Shown: one piece after another, positions 19,257-30,348 of the stretch | Layout: each line of letters opens with the position of its first letter | Numbering within the stretch: position 1 is the first letter of the stretch | Position numbers and translations under genes: made by a program | NCBI GenBank assembly: GCA_022818135.1 | Contig: JAFMSR010000018.1 | Location: 4,021,983-4,085,982 of the forward strand | Length of the DNA stretch: 64,000 nucleotides | Reading direction: 5' to 3' | Source of the DNA: Saxidomus purpurata | Taxonomy: Eukaryota > Mollusca > Bivalvia > Venerida > Veneridae | Notes under the pieces: generated by a model | What the model was told of the DNA's origin: nothing | What the model saw: only the letters and a program-made list of their open reading frames with translations | Databases searched by the model: none

Positions 19257-22200
19257 GTTTGTAATTGAAACAGTTTTGTATGGATTCAGATCAGGGCCTA
19301 AGGTTATACATTTGTTATTCTCCTCTGAGAGCAACCTAAATTTCTAATATTTGATGGGTCTGATTTTAAACCCAAACTAAGTTCTAGCCAAGCAGATTTT
19401 AGCCTGGTTCCACAGGAAAGAGACAAAAAACTTTTAGTCTGTGTACTGACTGATACATTGTATGAATCGATACTATTTCTAGATATGACTTGTCAAGAAC
19501 TTTTATAAGATTGCAGCATTTTTACATAACAGAATTATGCTTATGTACAGCAATACTTAACTAAAATATATTTAAAGACTGCTTCCCAGACTCTGGCCTT
19601 TGTGACAGATCATTGGTATCACTGTCAAAAACAGGCTATCTGTCCTATATACTGTAAATTGCTTTAAATGTCGGGATGCAAACACAGGCTATCTGTCCTA
19701 TATAGATGTCTAGATTCAAACACACAGACTACATGTTTTAAGTTTCATGTTGTCTACAAACGTTCCTCTGCTTTCTTTTAAGTTGAGTTGTTTAACTTCT
19801 TTTACACATATTTTTTACGCTGTATAATTCTACTGTAGCACTAAAAAGATTTGTCAAAACTGAAATGAAGGGTTGTTAAAATTGGTTTTTAAATGTGTAT
19901 ATATAGGTATGAGTATGCTTTTATTGTCTAGTATGTCGAGCCCTGGTGGACGAAGTCAACTACAGTATTAGTAAAGTTGATCCCAAAAAGAAGATTCAAG
20001 TTGGAAGTTTTAGGGTAGACTCAAAGGGTAATCAGGGTACTTATAAAGTAAGTTGTTTGTTATGTATATTTACAAAAGAGAAAAGCAAAAATTTTCTTTT
20101 CTGATTTATATGTTGTCCTACTTTTTGTGTTGCCCTTTTGGAGAAAAAGAGCTACATAGGGATCTCTTTGTCCGTCCGTCCGTCCGTCAGCCTGTCACAT
20201 AAACTTGACGTTTGCTATAATTTTGCCATTTCTTAAGATTTCTTCATCAAACTTGCAAATTGCATTGCGTCTGACAAAAGGGTCGTGATGGCACCAAATT
20301 TTGTAGGTCAAGGTCATAATTGACAGAGTAATGCCCCTTTTTGTACTTACATATTGTCACAAAATTATTGGTTATTCTTGCAAAGTGTAAGAGGCAACAC
20401 AAGTGTTCTAGTGAACACCCATCAGGTTTTATACATAGTGAAAATTGGACTTATATTTGCTGAGAAAGTTGCAAGCTTAAAATACCAGGATTCAAAAAAA
20501 ATATAATCTTTGCTGAAATTTCATGTACTGAAGCTTCAGAGATAAGTTGCATGTTTTTTTATGCCCCCGAAGGGTGGCATATTAAAATCACACCGTCTGT
20601 CCGTCTGTCCGTCCGTCTGTCCGTCCGTCCGTGCGTCCCCACTTACAAATTCGTGTCCGGACTGTAACTTTGTCATGCATTGAAGGATTTTAAAATAACT
20701 TGGCACACATGTCTAGCACATCAAGACGACATGTCGCGTGCAAGACCCACATCCCTACCTCAAAGGTGAAGGTCACACTTGGAGTATGAAGGTTATGGAA
20801 TCCTCTATATATGCACACATTCGTGTCCGGACTGTAACTTTGTCATGCATTGAAGGATTTTAAAATAACTAGGTACACATGTCTAGCACATCAAGACGAC
20901 GTGTCGCGTGCAAGACCCACGTCCCTAGCTCAAAGGTCAAGGTCATACTTAGAGTTTGAAGGTAATGGATTCCTCCATATAAGCATATATGCACACATTT
21001 GTGTCCGGACTGTAACTTTGTCATGCATTGAAGGATTTTAAAATAACTTGGCACAAATGTCTAGCACATCAAGACGACGTGTCGCGTGCAAGACCCACGT
21101 CCCTAGCTCAAAGGTCAAGGTCATACTTAGAGTTTGAAGGTAATGGATTCCTCTATATAAGCATATATGCACACATTTGTGTCCGGACTGTAACTTTGTC
21201 ATGCCTTGAAGGATTTTAAAATAACTTGGCACAAATGTCTAGCACATCAAGACGACGTGTCGCGTGCAAGACCCACGTCCCTAGCTCAAAGGTCAAGGTC
21301 ATACTTAGAGTTTGAAGGTAATGGATTCCTCTATATAAGCATATATGCACACATTCGTGTCCGGACTGTAACTTTGTCATGCCTTGAAGGATTTTAAAAT
21401 AATTTGGCACAAATGTGTAGCACATCAAGACGACGTGTCGCGTGCATGACCCACATCCCTACCACAAAGGTCAAGGTCACACTTAGAGTTTATAGGTAAT
21501 GGAATCCTGTATATATGCATACATTTGTGTCCGGACTATAACTTTATTATGCTTTGAAGGATTTTAAAATAACTGTGCACAAATGTCTAGCACATCAAGC
21601 GGATGTGTCGCGTGCAAGACCCAAGTCCCTACCTCAAAGGTCAAGGTCACACTTAGTGTTTAAAGTAATGGAATACTGTATGCATGATTACTCTGTCATG
21701 CATGGAAGGATTTTAAAATTACATAGCACATTTATTGAGCACATGGAGAGGACACAGACTGTGAGGCACCTCTTTCGGGGGCATTCGTCACTTGGGAGGG
21801 ACAGCTCTTGTTTTACTTTGTAGAAATCCTATGCAAGGTCAGAGGTCCATTTATTGGAGATATTTGAAAACATCTGTGATAAGTTCAAAGATTATGCAGA
21901 AACAGACAATGATGCTGGCAAGAGAAGTGTAGGACGTATTAAAGCCAGAGAAGGGAAAACTCTCGCTCTAAAGGATATTAAAGTGAATGCAGATATTCAG
22001 AAAGCCCTCAAATTCAATGTAGGTATTTTCTCTCTAAATGAAATTGTGTTTTTAGCTCACCTGAGCGCGAAGTGTCTGAAGGTGGGCAAATACGTGATTG
22101 CCCGTTATCCATCGTCTGGCTGTCTGTCATCTGTCTGTTCATATTTGCCTTTTATTTTTGGTCCTTGAATTATCGAAAAATGATGAAATTAGCCTTCTCA

Positions 22201-25200
22201 GCTCCATAGATCAAACAGGTGAATTAGCCTTGTCTACTCTATAGTTCACGCAGTTTTTACAAAACCAATGAACTGCAAGATAGTGAGTTCAGCCTTCTTG
22301 ACGGGCATATTTTGTAACAGTTTGACACTCTTGTTTGTATTCATACTCCTGTCCTCTGTGGTTTAGTGGTCAAGGTTGCCATTCTACAACTTTTCACATT
22401 TGAGGTTCACGGGTTCAGCACACTCAGTTTATTAGTACTTCCCAGACTGTAATGTTTAAAAGCTAACCTCTTTTTGTGGAGGTGAGTTGAATCCAGGAAG
22501 GCTGTTTTAGATAAACTTACCAACATCGCTGACAAAAACCAAAATGGATGACAAAAATGAAAGGAGAACGATTTGTCAATTTAAAATGTAAAAGTTTTTC
22601 TTTATACATACATGAATAAATTAATGTGTATGCAATCATTCAATGATGACTGAGAAAGAATTCCGAAGAATTCATGCAGTAATGTTTGAGTGAGAACTGT
22701 CACAAAAGATTTGATGAGCGATTGAATTATTTATATGTACACTAAGTTGTATTTCTAACATAAAGATTCTGATATTCTAAAGTTATATCAAAACTGTGCT
22801 TCAAATTCTGTTTCAGTGCGAAACATTATTAGAAGAATACGAAGATGAAATTATAGAAATATTTCGAAAAGAACATGAACAGGATGAAGAGGAATTGATA
22901 TGTAGGGAACTGGCATGTAAGATATATTTATACATTGTTTTGAGACACATAATTATGTGTAGTGTTTTTAGCTCGATTTTTCGAAGAAAAGGGGAGCTAT
23001 CCTACTCGCCTCGGCGTCGGCGTTGGTGTCACACCTTGGTTAAGTTTTTCGTACCACCACACTTTATTTCAAAAGTATTAGAGGTATGGCTTTAAAACTT
23101 ACCATACTTGTTTACCATCATAACCTCCATCTACAGACAAGAGTACATAACTCTGTCAAGGTTTTTGACAGAATTATGGCCCTTTTTTGACTTAGAAAGT
23201 GTATTGAGCTTGGTTAAGTTTTTCGTACCACCTCACTTTATTTCAAAATCATTGTACATGTACTATACTTGTTTACCATCATGACCTACATCAACAGACA
23301 AGAGTACGTAACTCTGTCAAGGTTTTTGACAGAATTATGCCCCTTTTTTACTTAGAAAATACACTGAATATGGGTAAAATCCACTTATTGCCTTAACCTT
23401 TTGAGATATTGCCTTGAAACTTTGAATGCTTGTTTACATCATTACCCCCATCTGTAGGCAAGAGAAGGTAACTCTGTCAGGGATTTGTTTTAAAAATTAA
23501 GGCCCTTTATCAACTTAGAATCTTGGTTAAGTTTTTCGTACCAGTCCACTTTTTGACTAAACTGTTTGAGATATTAATTTGAAAGTTGGAATACTTGTAA
23601 ACCATCATGATCCCAAAATATGGGCAGGAGAAGGTAATTCTGTCAAGGATTTTATTTGAATTATGGCCCTTTTTGACTTAGAAACTCAGTTAAAATTTTC
23701 ATTCTTGTCCACTTGTTGACTTAACCATTTGAGATATTACTTTGAAAGTTGGAGTACTTATGTACCATCATGAGACCTATCTGTAAGCAAGAGAAGATAA
23801 CTCTGTGAAAATGTTTCTTGATTTCTTGATTTGTACTTAGAAATTCCTAGTTAAAGTATTTTGTGCCCTTAACTGTCAAAGTTTTGTTTCATAGGCAAGC
23901 ACTAAAAAGTCGAGCGCGCTGTCCTACTGACAGCTCTTGTTTAATGTTTCAGAGCTCAGATTTTAACAGTGGCAATTACATTGAATGTTTGTGAATGTCA
24001 TCCATTCGTCTTTCTGTCATTCTCAATTTGACAAAAAATGTCTGTAATAAATGTAAATAATTGAAAAACAAATTTGTGGTGGTCATTGACATGTACTTGA
24101 TATTTCAGTCTGACAATCATTTACAATGTGAGAGTACAAACCTTTGAAGAATTTTGTGAATAAGGTTTCATCTAAGATCAGGCACTACCTTAATAACTTT
24201 TACAATTGTTCTAAAATATTTTGCCATAGATAAATTAAATGTTCAATAATACTTTATTGTTTGTAGCTAAGTGCACAGCCAGTGACTTAAAGATTCCTAT
24301 GCCTCAAACAGAGTTTGGTGGCATGGATGAAATAATAAAAGACGCAAATGGTTATGACCCAGATGCTGCAAAGAAAGGGGATACTCAAGAGGAATCTGAA
24401 AATGATGGTAATGATGACCTTCTTGATGAATATCTAAAAGACAATCGAGGTACTGAGACAGCTATAACTCAATGTGTTAAATGTACTTGCGCATCTATCA
24501 CTTGGGACAGTTCCATTTAGTACGTTTGGTGGTCACTTATTTCACCAACTAAGTAGTGGATAGTCTTAACCGTTATTAAACTGCACACTTGGACAGGCAT
24601 TCACCTTGTCTGTACCACTTTTAAGCTCACCTGGCAAGTGCTCACTGTCTGGCATCCATCCGTTTACAATTTCCTGTAAACAACCACTGGACCAGTGTTG
24701 ATGAAACTTGAAACTGGAAGGTTTAGAGCTTAGATATTTGGCATGAAGCATTGTTTAGTGGACATATACCAGATACCAAGATTTTTCAAATTATGACCCC
24801 TTGATCAAAATTGACACAGTCCTGGGTTTCACTTGATTTACATAGGCTTGTATAGGTAAAACTTTAAAAACATTCCCTGAAACCATTAGGCCTAAAGCTT
24901 AGATATTTGAATGTGGCATTGCCTAATGGACCTCTACCAAATTGGTTCAAATCAGGACCCCTGGGCCAAAATTGACCCTGCCATTGGGCACATGATTTTA
25001 CATAGCTTAAGTAAGAAAAACTTCAAAAATCTTCTTGTCTAAAACCACAAGGCCTAGAGCTTCAATATTAGGATTGTAGCATTATGTAGTGGACCTTGAT
25101 GAAGATTGTTCAAAACAGGACCCCCAGGTCAAAATTGCGATGTGATTGTTGACCTTGTATTATAGCATATGGTAGCCAGGCGAGCGATATAGGCACATTC

Positions 25201-25675
25201 TTGTTTATACTTTGCTCTCAATGGACATACACAAGACCTCCCATTCTATTTTATCTATGTTACTTATTTCAATAATTCCCACAGGCTATGTACATAGCTA
25301 CGGAAGATGAAATTTTGTGACAATTGGTCTGATAAATACATCTTCTAATTATCAAATGTTTCTGCCAAGCAGTAATGTTTGGTCAAGTGATTTACAGGCC
25401 ACAGGGTTACTCCTACTTAAATACAATAGTTTTTGACACCTTTTGCATACATAAATCGTAATATGAAAACTTAAAGTGCTGATAAATTATTGGTTTAGGT
25501 AGATCTTACAAAGCTGTGCGGGATAAGGGAATGTTTATCAGAACACATGGTATGTTTAAATGGTAATTTTAGGGTTTTGGTTTGTGATATTTCAATTAAT
25601 TATTTTTTGTTTCCAGATGATGTTACCTCACCTGAGGAAAATATAGATGCAGAGGAAACGAAGGATGAGTTATGA
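19169..25675 (+). CDS. CNPY2: Canopy FGF-signalling-regulator-like ER protein (CNPY2 type), complete, 6 exons
   Basis: Exons 19169-19256, 19932-20047, 21824-22018, 22817-22916, 24267-24449 and 25617-25675 join in frame to 246 residues. Residues 1-21 are a hydrophobic signal peptide. CAVCRALVDE (28-37) is the canopy CxxC start and VDPKKKIQVGSFR (45-57) a family signature. SYARSEVHLLEIFENIC (70-86) and CETLLEEYEDEI (134-145) complete the saposin-like fold, with cysteines at 28, 31, 86, 134, 162 and 169. A tail of about 70 residues, rich in Asp and Glu, follows and ends in KDEL, the ER-retrieval signal. Canopy proteins act in the ER on folding and maturation of membrane receptors. Vertebrate CNPY2 is near 182 residues and ends in HDEL, so the acidic extension is the main difference. 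The start is the only ATG giving a signal peptide in frame with exon 2. The assignment within CNPY1/2 is by similarity recalled, not computed. Confidence 0.94.
19932..20047 (+). CDS. CNPY2: Canopy gene exon 2, CxxC and signature
   Basis: Acceptor TTATTGTCTAG, donor GTAAGT. Encodes CRALVDEVNYSISKVDPKKK, closely matching canopy proteins. Confidence 0.95.
20131..20401 (+). mobile_element. Short element with TGTTGCC inverted ends and GTCC microsatellite
   Basis: The sequence starts TGTTGCCCTTTTGGAG and ends GAGGCAACA, an inverted pair, with GTCC repeats at 20168-20187 and single-copy core-like sequence. It lies in canopy intron 2. Confidence 0.55.
20563..21814 (+). mobile_element. Tandem-core element, family C, in canopy intron 2
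   Basis: The head has GCCCCCGAAGGGTGGCAT, followed by a GTCC/GTCT microsatellite (about 20598-20635). Then come six full monomers and a partial seventh, and a tail with CTTTCGGGGGCATTCGTCAC and GACAGCTCTTGTTTT. Head and tail carry an inverted GCCCCCGAA. Monomers start at 20651, 20821, 20999, 21177, 21355 and 21525 (spacing 170 or 178 bp). Confidence 0.85.
20651..21730 (+). repeat. Tandem array of 170/178-bp monomers
   Basis: Each monomer begins near GTGTCCGGACTGTAACTTTG and contains GACGACGTGTCGCGTGCAAG, then AAAGGTCAAGGTCA (AAAGGTGAAGGTCA in monomer 1). Monomers 2 to 4 are nearly identical, so the array has grown or been homogenised recently. Confidence 0.92.
21824..22018 (+). CDS. CNPY2: Canopy gene exon 3, saposin-like core
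   Basis: Acceptor TTACTTTGTAG, donor GTAGGT, 65 codons in phase 0. Encodes SYARSEVHLLEIFENICDKF and the segment up to ALKFN. Its polypyrimidine tract overlaps the end of a repeat element. Confidence 0.95.
22054..22337 (+). mobile_element. Short AGCTCACCTGAGC / CTCTTGTTT element
   Basis: Starts AGCTCACCTGAGCGCGAAG, carries a GTCTGTC stretch near 22115 and ends GACACTCTTGTTT. The start lies only 36 nt after exon 3 of the canopy gene. Confidence 0.6.
22340..22500 (+). mobile_element. Degenerate tRNA-derived SINE
   Basis: CTGTGGTTTAGTGGTCAAGG looks like a tRNA A-box region, and ACGGGTTCAGCAC a decayed B box about 60 nt later. It lies in canopy intron 3. Confidence 0.5.
22817..22916 (+). CDS. 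CNPY2: Canopy gene exon 4, second helix pair
   Basis: Acceptor TCTGTTTCAG, donor GTAAGA. Encodes CETLLEEYEDEIIEIF and a glutamate-rich segment ending CRELA. Confidence 0.95.
22966..23942 (+). mobile_element. Tandem-core element, family A, plus-oriented copy
   Basis: Starts TTTAGCTCGATTTTTCGAAG and ends GACAGCTCTTGTTT, with about five 165-180 bp units. A stem-loop (GCTGTC, 5-nt loop, GACAGC) at 23918-23934 precedes the end. It fills most of canopy intron 4. Confidence 0.82.
24267..24449 (+). CDS. CNPY2: Canopy gene exon 5, last cysteine and acidic extension
   Basis: Acceptor TTGTTTGTAG, donor GTACTG. Encodes SKCTASDLKIP and an acidic, low-complexity region with little order expected. Confidence 0.9.
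24612..25206 (+). mobile_element. AGCTCACCTGGC / TTCTTGTTT element with tandem units
   Basis: Starts TTAAGCTCACCTGGCAAGTG and ends AGGCGAGCGATATAGGCACA then TTCTTGTTT. The inside has three to four units of about 130 bp with GCCTAGAGCTTAGATATTTG-like sequence. A partial copy of the same units is at 3540-3945. It lies in canopy intron 5. Confidence 0.65.
25617..25675 (+). CDS. CNPY2: Canopy gene exon 6, KDEL terminus
   Basis: Acceptor TTTGTTTCCAG. Encodes DVTSPEENIDAEETKDEL then TGA. KDEL at the exact end confirms the frame and gene identity. Confidence 0.93.
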
Positions 25676-26723
25676 TGTGTATAAAGATTAATAAACTGTA
25701 TCCTGTCTCCCTAAACTGGTCCAGTGCACATTGAAGTAGGACTGGGACATGCTGACTCTAGTTAGGGCCTCAGGGAGTGAAGTAAGAGATGTGATTGCCA
25801 TGGATACCAGGTTGGGCAGAATGCAATTACTTGTGTGTGCTATGTACTACTTGAATCAAGGAAATAAACTGGATAACATCAAATGTAATACATTTGTTTT
25901 GTGACATTGGTAAAGAAGTTGTACAATTTATGTGTTTTTTATAAATCAAACAGTTGTAGAGTATTCCGTTGGAAGTGCCTCATTATGGGCTGAATACTTT
26001 AATACAATCAAACCTGCATTTAGAGATCACCTCAAAGTAAAGATAGAAATGGACAAGTAATGAATTTGACTTATCCAATACAGTCAAATTTGTGTTTAAT
26101 ACCACCTCTAAATTAGGACCACCATTCACATAAACATCAGCTGGAAAAACAGTGCATTCATAAAAATGTTTATTCACTAGTTTAAAGTGCATAAAGAATA
26201 CATATAGCCAACACAGACAAAACTAAAATGTCACCTGATATAGTCTAAAGTTCTGCAACACTTGCACATTTTTGTGTAGACATCTTGGATCTTATAAATG
26301 TTAAAGCTTGTTCTGATAGCCAGGTCTGTATTCTGAGCATTGGCTGTTCTTAAAAGTTGTGGCTTAATTTTTACTTATTTACTTATTCTGGATTGTGAAA
26401 CAGGATTAACAGCCCTGAGATTTGAAAGTCATAGAGAAGTGCTGTGTTTGTGTGCTGAAAAGCACCTGTTGTGTAACATGTTTATGACTGGTGTAGGGAG
26501 ACATACATACAAGTACTCAAAATATTTTAGCATGATTGTAGATCTCTATTTTTGTACTTTTTCTGTTAAATATACATGTATTCTATGTGAAGAGAACAAG
26601 TTTAAGTGTCTGTAAGATGTGTTTTTTAACTGTTATATCTAATTTACACAGTAAACAGCAGTGTCTTGAAATATAAATTTCTTATTGTTGTGACATTTAG
26701 AGATTTATAAAATTTGAAATAAA
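25676..26723 (+). other. CNPY2: Canopy gene 3' UTR (probable) with poly(A) signals
   Basis: There is no coding frame here. AATAAA hexamers occur at 25690-25695, 25863-25868 and 26718-26723, so several alternative ends are possible. A weak copy of a dispersed repeat (CAAACCTGCATTTAGAGATC) sits at about 26008. Confidence 0.5.
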
Positions 26724-26729
26724 GAAATA

Positions 26730-28559
26730 TACTCTGACAATGTATTGTTTGCGTTAATTTGAAGACAGAGTTTTAGACTGTCAACTGTGTATGAAATGAC
26801 CACACCAGTCATTAGTCTTAACATATTTAACATAAAGTATAGTTCTTTCCACTTATGTTAACTACTTTTGATGACTGCATCCATGGATTCTGACCAGTAC
26901 TAACGGCGAAATGGGTTTATGGAGGTCTCGGTCACTGTCTGGAAGGAATGGAGCAGCTATAGTCTCGTAACATTTGACCTTACAGTGAGATACGTAAGCT
27001 GACGTGGTTTAAACATGCTGACATGGGGAGGTAGGTTTTACTCATACGCGTTTGGGACCAATGCCAATGTCAAACTCAAGATGTTGGATTTTTGTGGTGG
27101 TCGCCATATTTTCAAAAAGGTTTTAGCTCAAGTTTCATGAAAATCCTGAAGAATTGAACATGAGCTCTTCAATTCTTGATTAGACAAAAATTTGACAGAA
27201 GTTCATGAAAAAACTTTTTGAAAATATGGCGACCACCACAAAAATTCAACGACATCTTGAGTTTGACATTGGCATTGGCCCCAAACGCGTATGAGTAAAA
27301 CCTACCTCACCATATGAGCAACCTATGTACTAACATTGTTTACAATAGCCTACTCCTACCCAAAGCTATAAAAAGTTAAGTACATGTATATTGTATATAA
27401 TTTTCGGTGATGGAACGCGACATGACAGTGATTGCAACAAAGCCACAACAAACCTAGTTTGGTGAGGGTATATTACATATACAAGTTTTGGCAATAGTCC
27501 CTCTGAATTCAGCTTTTAATACATAAATGCATAAAAAATAAGATAAGATACAAACAAAACCTAAAATGTCAAAAAAGACTGCCATTTAGCGGAACTGAGC
27601 GATGATAATTGCATACACGATAAGGTCTGCACTGCAAACATAGTCTCAAATTATTGGAACATATTGCATAGCGTCAACGCTTTGCTTAAGGTGAGCTTTT
27701 TACCTCCAGATGTCAATCACCTGGTTACCTCGTAAGACTGATAATGTGTCGAAAATGTGCTTTGTTAGCCCGGGGACCGGGTGCCGTTGTTAATAAGTTT
27801 GAGATATTTTTCTACTTGCTCGTTCAAGCTGTAATCTCCATTACCAATATCAAGTATCGACGCTGATTCCATTTTTTCTCTAAACCAGTTATACACAATG
27901 CAAAAAACGAAAACTTCCGGGTAAGTTTACAAGTGATAATTCTGCATTGCAAATTTCAAGTTTTGAACGTATAGCAGAGCAAATAACTTGGTTATTTAAT
28001 GTCGTTTGCAGTCTAATATTTCATTTGCAAGTCCATATCTAGACACAGAGGCATTTTCTTAACCTTTTAGTGTAAAAGCAATTTCAATATAAATCAAAGT
28101 ATACGATCTTTTCACATTAGAGTCTGGACCATTGTAAAGTTTTCATTTTATAGTTCAACAACTATGATTAAAGCGTGACATAACCGTTCTCCTCGGCTTT
28201 TACCACTGCATTCACAGTATAAACATTAGGACTGAAGTACAGTGAAATTTATATGAAACGTTGGACCTCTAAATTTCAACATCTCTAAATCTAATGGCAA
28301 ATCTGCTTCAGCAAAGTATTATCGAAGTCGGTGAAAGCCTCCTTTTTTCAAAACATTACCGGAAATAAGTAACTTGTCATGTGAAAAAAACTGTCACATT
28401 CATAATAGCGACATGCGATTTTCATATAGGATTACATAGGTTACAGTATCTTCTTATGGGAATCAATTTGAATTAGAAAGTGATAAATACAATGTTTTCG
28501 AACAAGTCACTTACGCAAAATTTACTTCACTCCGCGTAGTCATGGAATGGTAATTAATA
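26730..28559. other. Intergenic stretch after canopy gene
   Basis: Apart from the foldback repeat at 27028-27309 I see no gene or known element here. The sequence is AT-rich and short frames only. Confidence 0.4.
27028..27309. repeat. Long foldback (inverted repeat) hairpin
   Basis: The left arm, about 27028-27124, is the reverse complement of about 27210-27309, with only a few mismatches and one small indel. Both arms hold GTAGGTTTTACTCATACGCG and TGTGGTGGTCGCCATATTTT. The centre has a further small palindrome (GAATTGAA and TTCAATTC). The transcript would fold into a stem of about 95 bp with an 85-nt partly paired loop. Confidence 0.9.
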
Positions 28560-29059
28560 NNNNNNNNNNNNNNNNNNNNNNNNNNNNNNNNNNNNNNNNN
28601 NNNNNNNNNNNNNNNNNNNNNNNNNNNNNNNNNNNNNNNNNNNNNNNNNNNNNNNNNNNNNNNNNNNNNNNNNNNNNNNNNNNNNNNNNNNNNNNNNNNN
28701 NNNNNNNNNNNNNNNNNNNNNNNNNNNNNNNNNNNNNNNNNNNNNNNNNNNNNNNNNNNNNNNNNNNNNNNNNNNNNNNNNNNNNNNNNNNNNNNNNNNN
28801 NNNNNNNNNNNNNNNNNNNNNNNNNNNNNNNNNNNNNNNNNNNNNNNNNNNNNNNNNNNNNNNNNNNNNNNNNNNNNNNNNNNNNNNNNNNNNNNNNNNN
28901 NNNNNNNNNNNNNNNNNNNNNNNNNNNNNNNNNNNNNNNNNNNNNNNNNNNNNNNNNNNNNNNNNNNNNNNNNNNNNNNNNNNNNNNNNNNNNNNNNNNN
29001 NNNNNNNNNNNNNNNNNNNNNNNNNNNNNNNNNNNNNNNNNNNNNNNNNNNNNNNNNNN
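28560..29059. other. Assembly gap, 500 N
   Basis: Exactly 500 N, a placeholder of unknown true size. No gene is seen at either edge. Confidence 1.
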
Positions 29060-29559
29060 GACTTTATTTGTACTAAACATATGGTTCTGGTCTATAATAT
29101 ATATCAACCATTGCAGTGCTGAAATATATTTGCCTATGCATACATGAGACCACATTTCATTAAATTATCATTAGTAAGAAAAACACGGAACTCTGGGTAG
29201 AGTGATTGTTTATATTCTGGTTCAGTTTTGATGAAATTTTCGAACGTGAGACTGTAGATCATCGCACAGTAAAACATTATTCGATATACGATTTTTCAAA
29301 ACGGCAATCGATATCGAATCGAAAGTGTTTGAATGCTGATGTCTCGATATCGTTTGAATCGATTACATCCCTAGTTTGCGGTCTGTTCGATTGGACTGCA
29401 AGAGGCTTGCCACTCATTTCCGATGGCATTGAATAAAATGGCTGGTTCGACCGTATGTAGGTAATGTGTAATGTGTTAGAAGTTCTTGAAAATAAGTTTC
29501 AGTAAAATTAGGTCTATGCTGAACTACAGAACTCAGATTGTCAAAAGATAAATTATATG

Positions 29560-30348
29560 TGGCTTAAGTTCTATTCCAATCCGAATTACACGTAAAACGT
29601 AGCGAGACGGCAATGTTCTCCTGTACTCTACGAAAGACAAGGGTATTTTCATTAAAAGTCATGTACTCTGAGCCGAGTATAAAAGGGTATGTAATGTACT
29701 TGGGCATGGTAATTGGGACAAGATAGAAGGAAATGATTTGTAGTTCCTTTTTCGCCACATGCACAGCGAGCAGCGAGGAGAGTAGGCTATTGATATAATT
29801 CAAAGACATGCAACCAAGAGGCAAACAAGAATGTATATAGTATTTTCGCTCGTCTAGTTGCAATGGACAGTGGGAGGGTTGCAATGAGTTTACTCTTAAA
29901 AATACTTGATTTAACATCATCAGAGAGAGCGTTATAGTCGTGTATATAAATGAAGAAAAACAAAAATGTTTATAGGATTATGTGCGAGGTATTGGTATTG
30001 AGAATGGTTTCGGATATCATCTGGAATTAGATTAAATGTGGACAACTAATCTGGGCTTAAATTGAGAGGTTACAAGTTTATGTTTTCCTCCGATCTTCTA
30101 TGGTTTGCCATATTAATTGATCATAAAGTTTTTCTACACTGTAAAATTAAGTAGCTCCTGTAAATTATTCTTGCGGCTTCAATTTGGATAGATTTAATGT
30201 TTTGATTTTCTGGTCTAGGTAACAGAACCTGGATTGGTATGGGCGATGAGTCCATTCTCGCTGAAAAAAAATCAAGGCTGTATTTTAGCATGTACTTTTC
30301 GGTTAGTGACATTTTTTCGAAAAAAATAATAGTCAATCTCACCAGCAC
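29560..30348 (-). pseudogene. Decayed non-LTR retrotransposon, C-terminal RT-ORF remnant
   Basis: In order on minus: KSIQIEAARII (near 30175), similar to the QxEAARIVTG block after the RT domain. Then DERKYYIHSCLPLGCMSLNY (near 29840) matches the RLRLGCSSLN block. In another frame, RCACGEKGTTNHFLLSCPNY (near 29750) matches the C-terminal CxCG-HFLxxC motif. Frameshifts and a stop separate them, so it is dead. The order and strand agree with one element. Confidence 0.65.

Noticed and set aside
20850..21428. Three repeated 63-residue frames
   Set aside because: They are copies of the same stretch of 178-bp monomers in shifted frames, not a gene family.
29260..29375. CGATATCG-rich segment as a gene part
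   Set aside because: Repeated AATCGAT/CGATATCG words with CATCCCTA look like the edge of an old hAT-type repeat, but no ends can be fixed, so no element was called.
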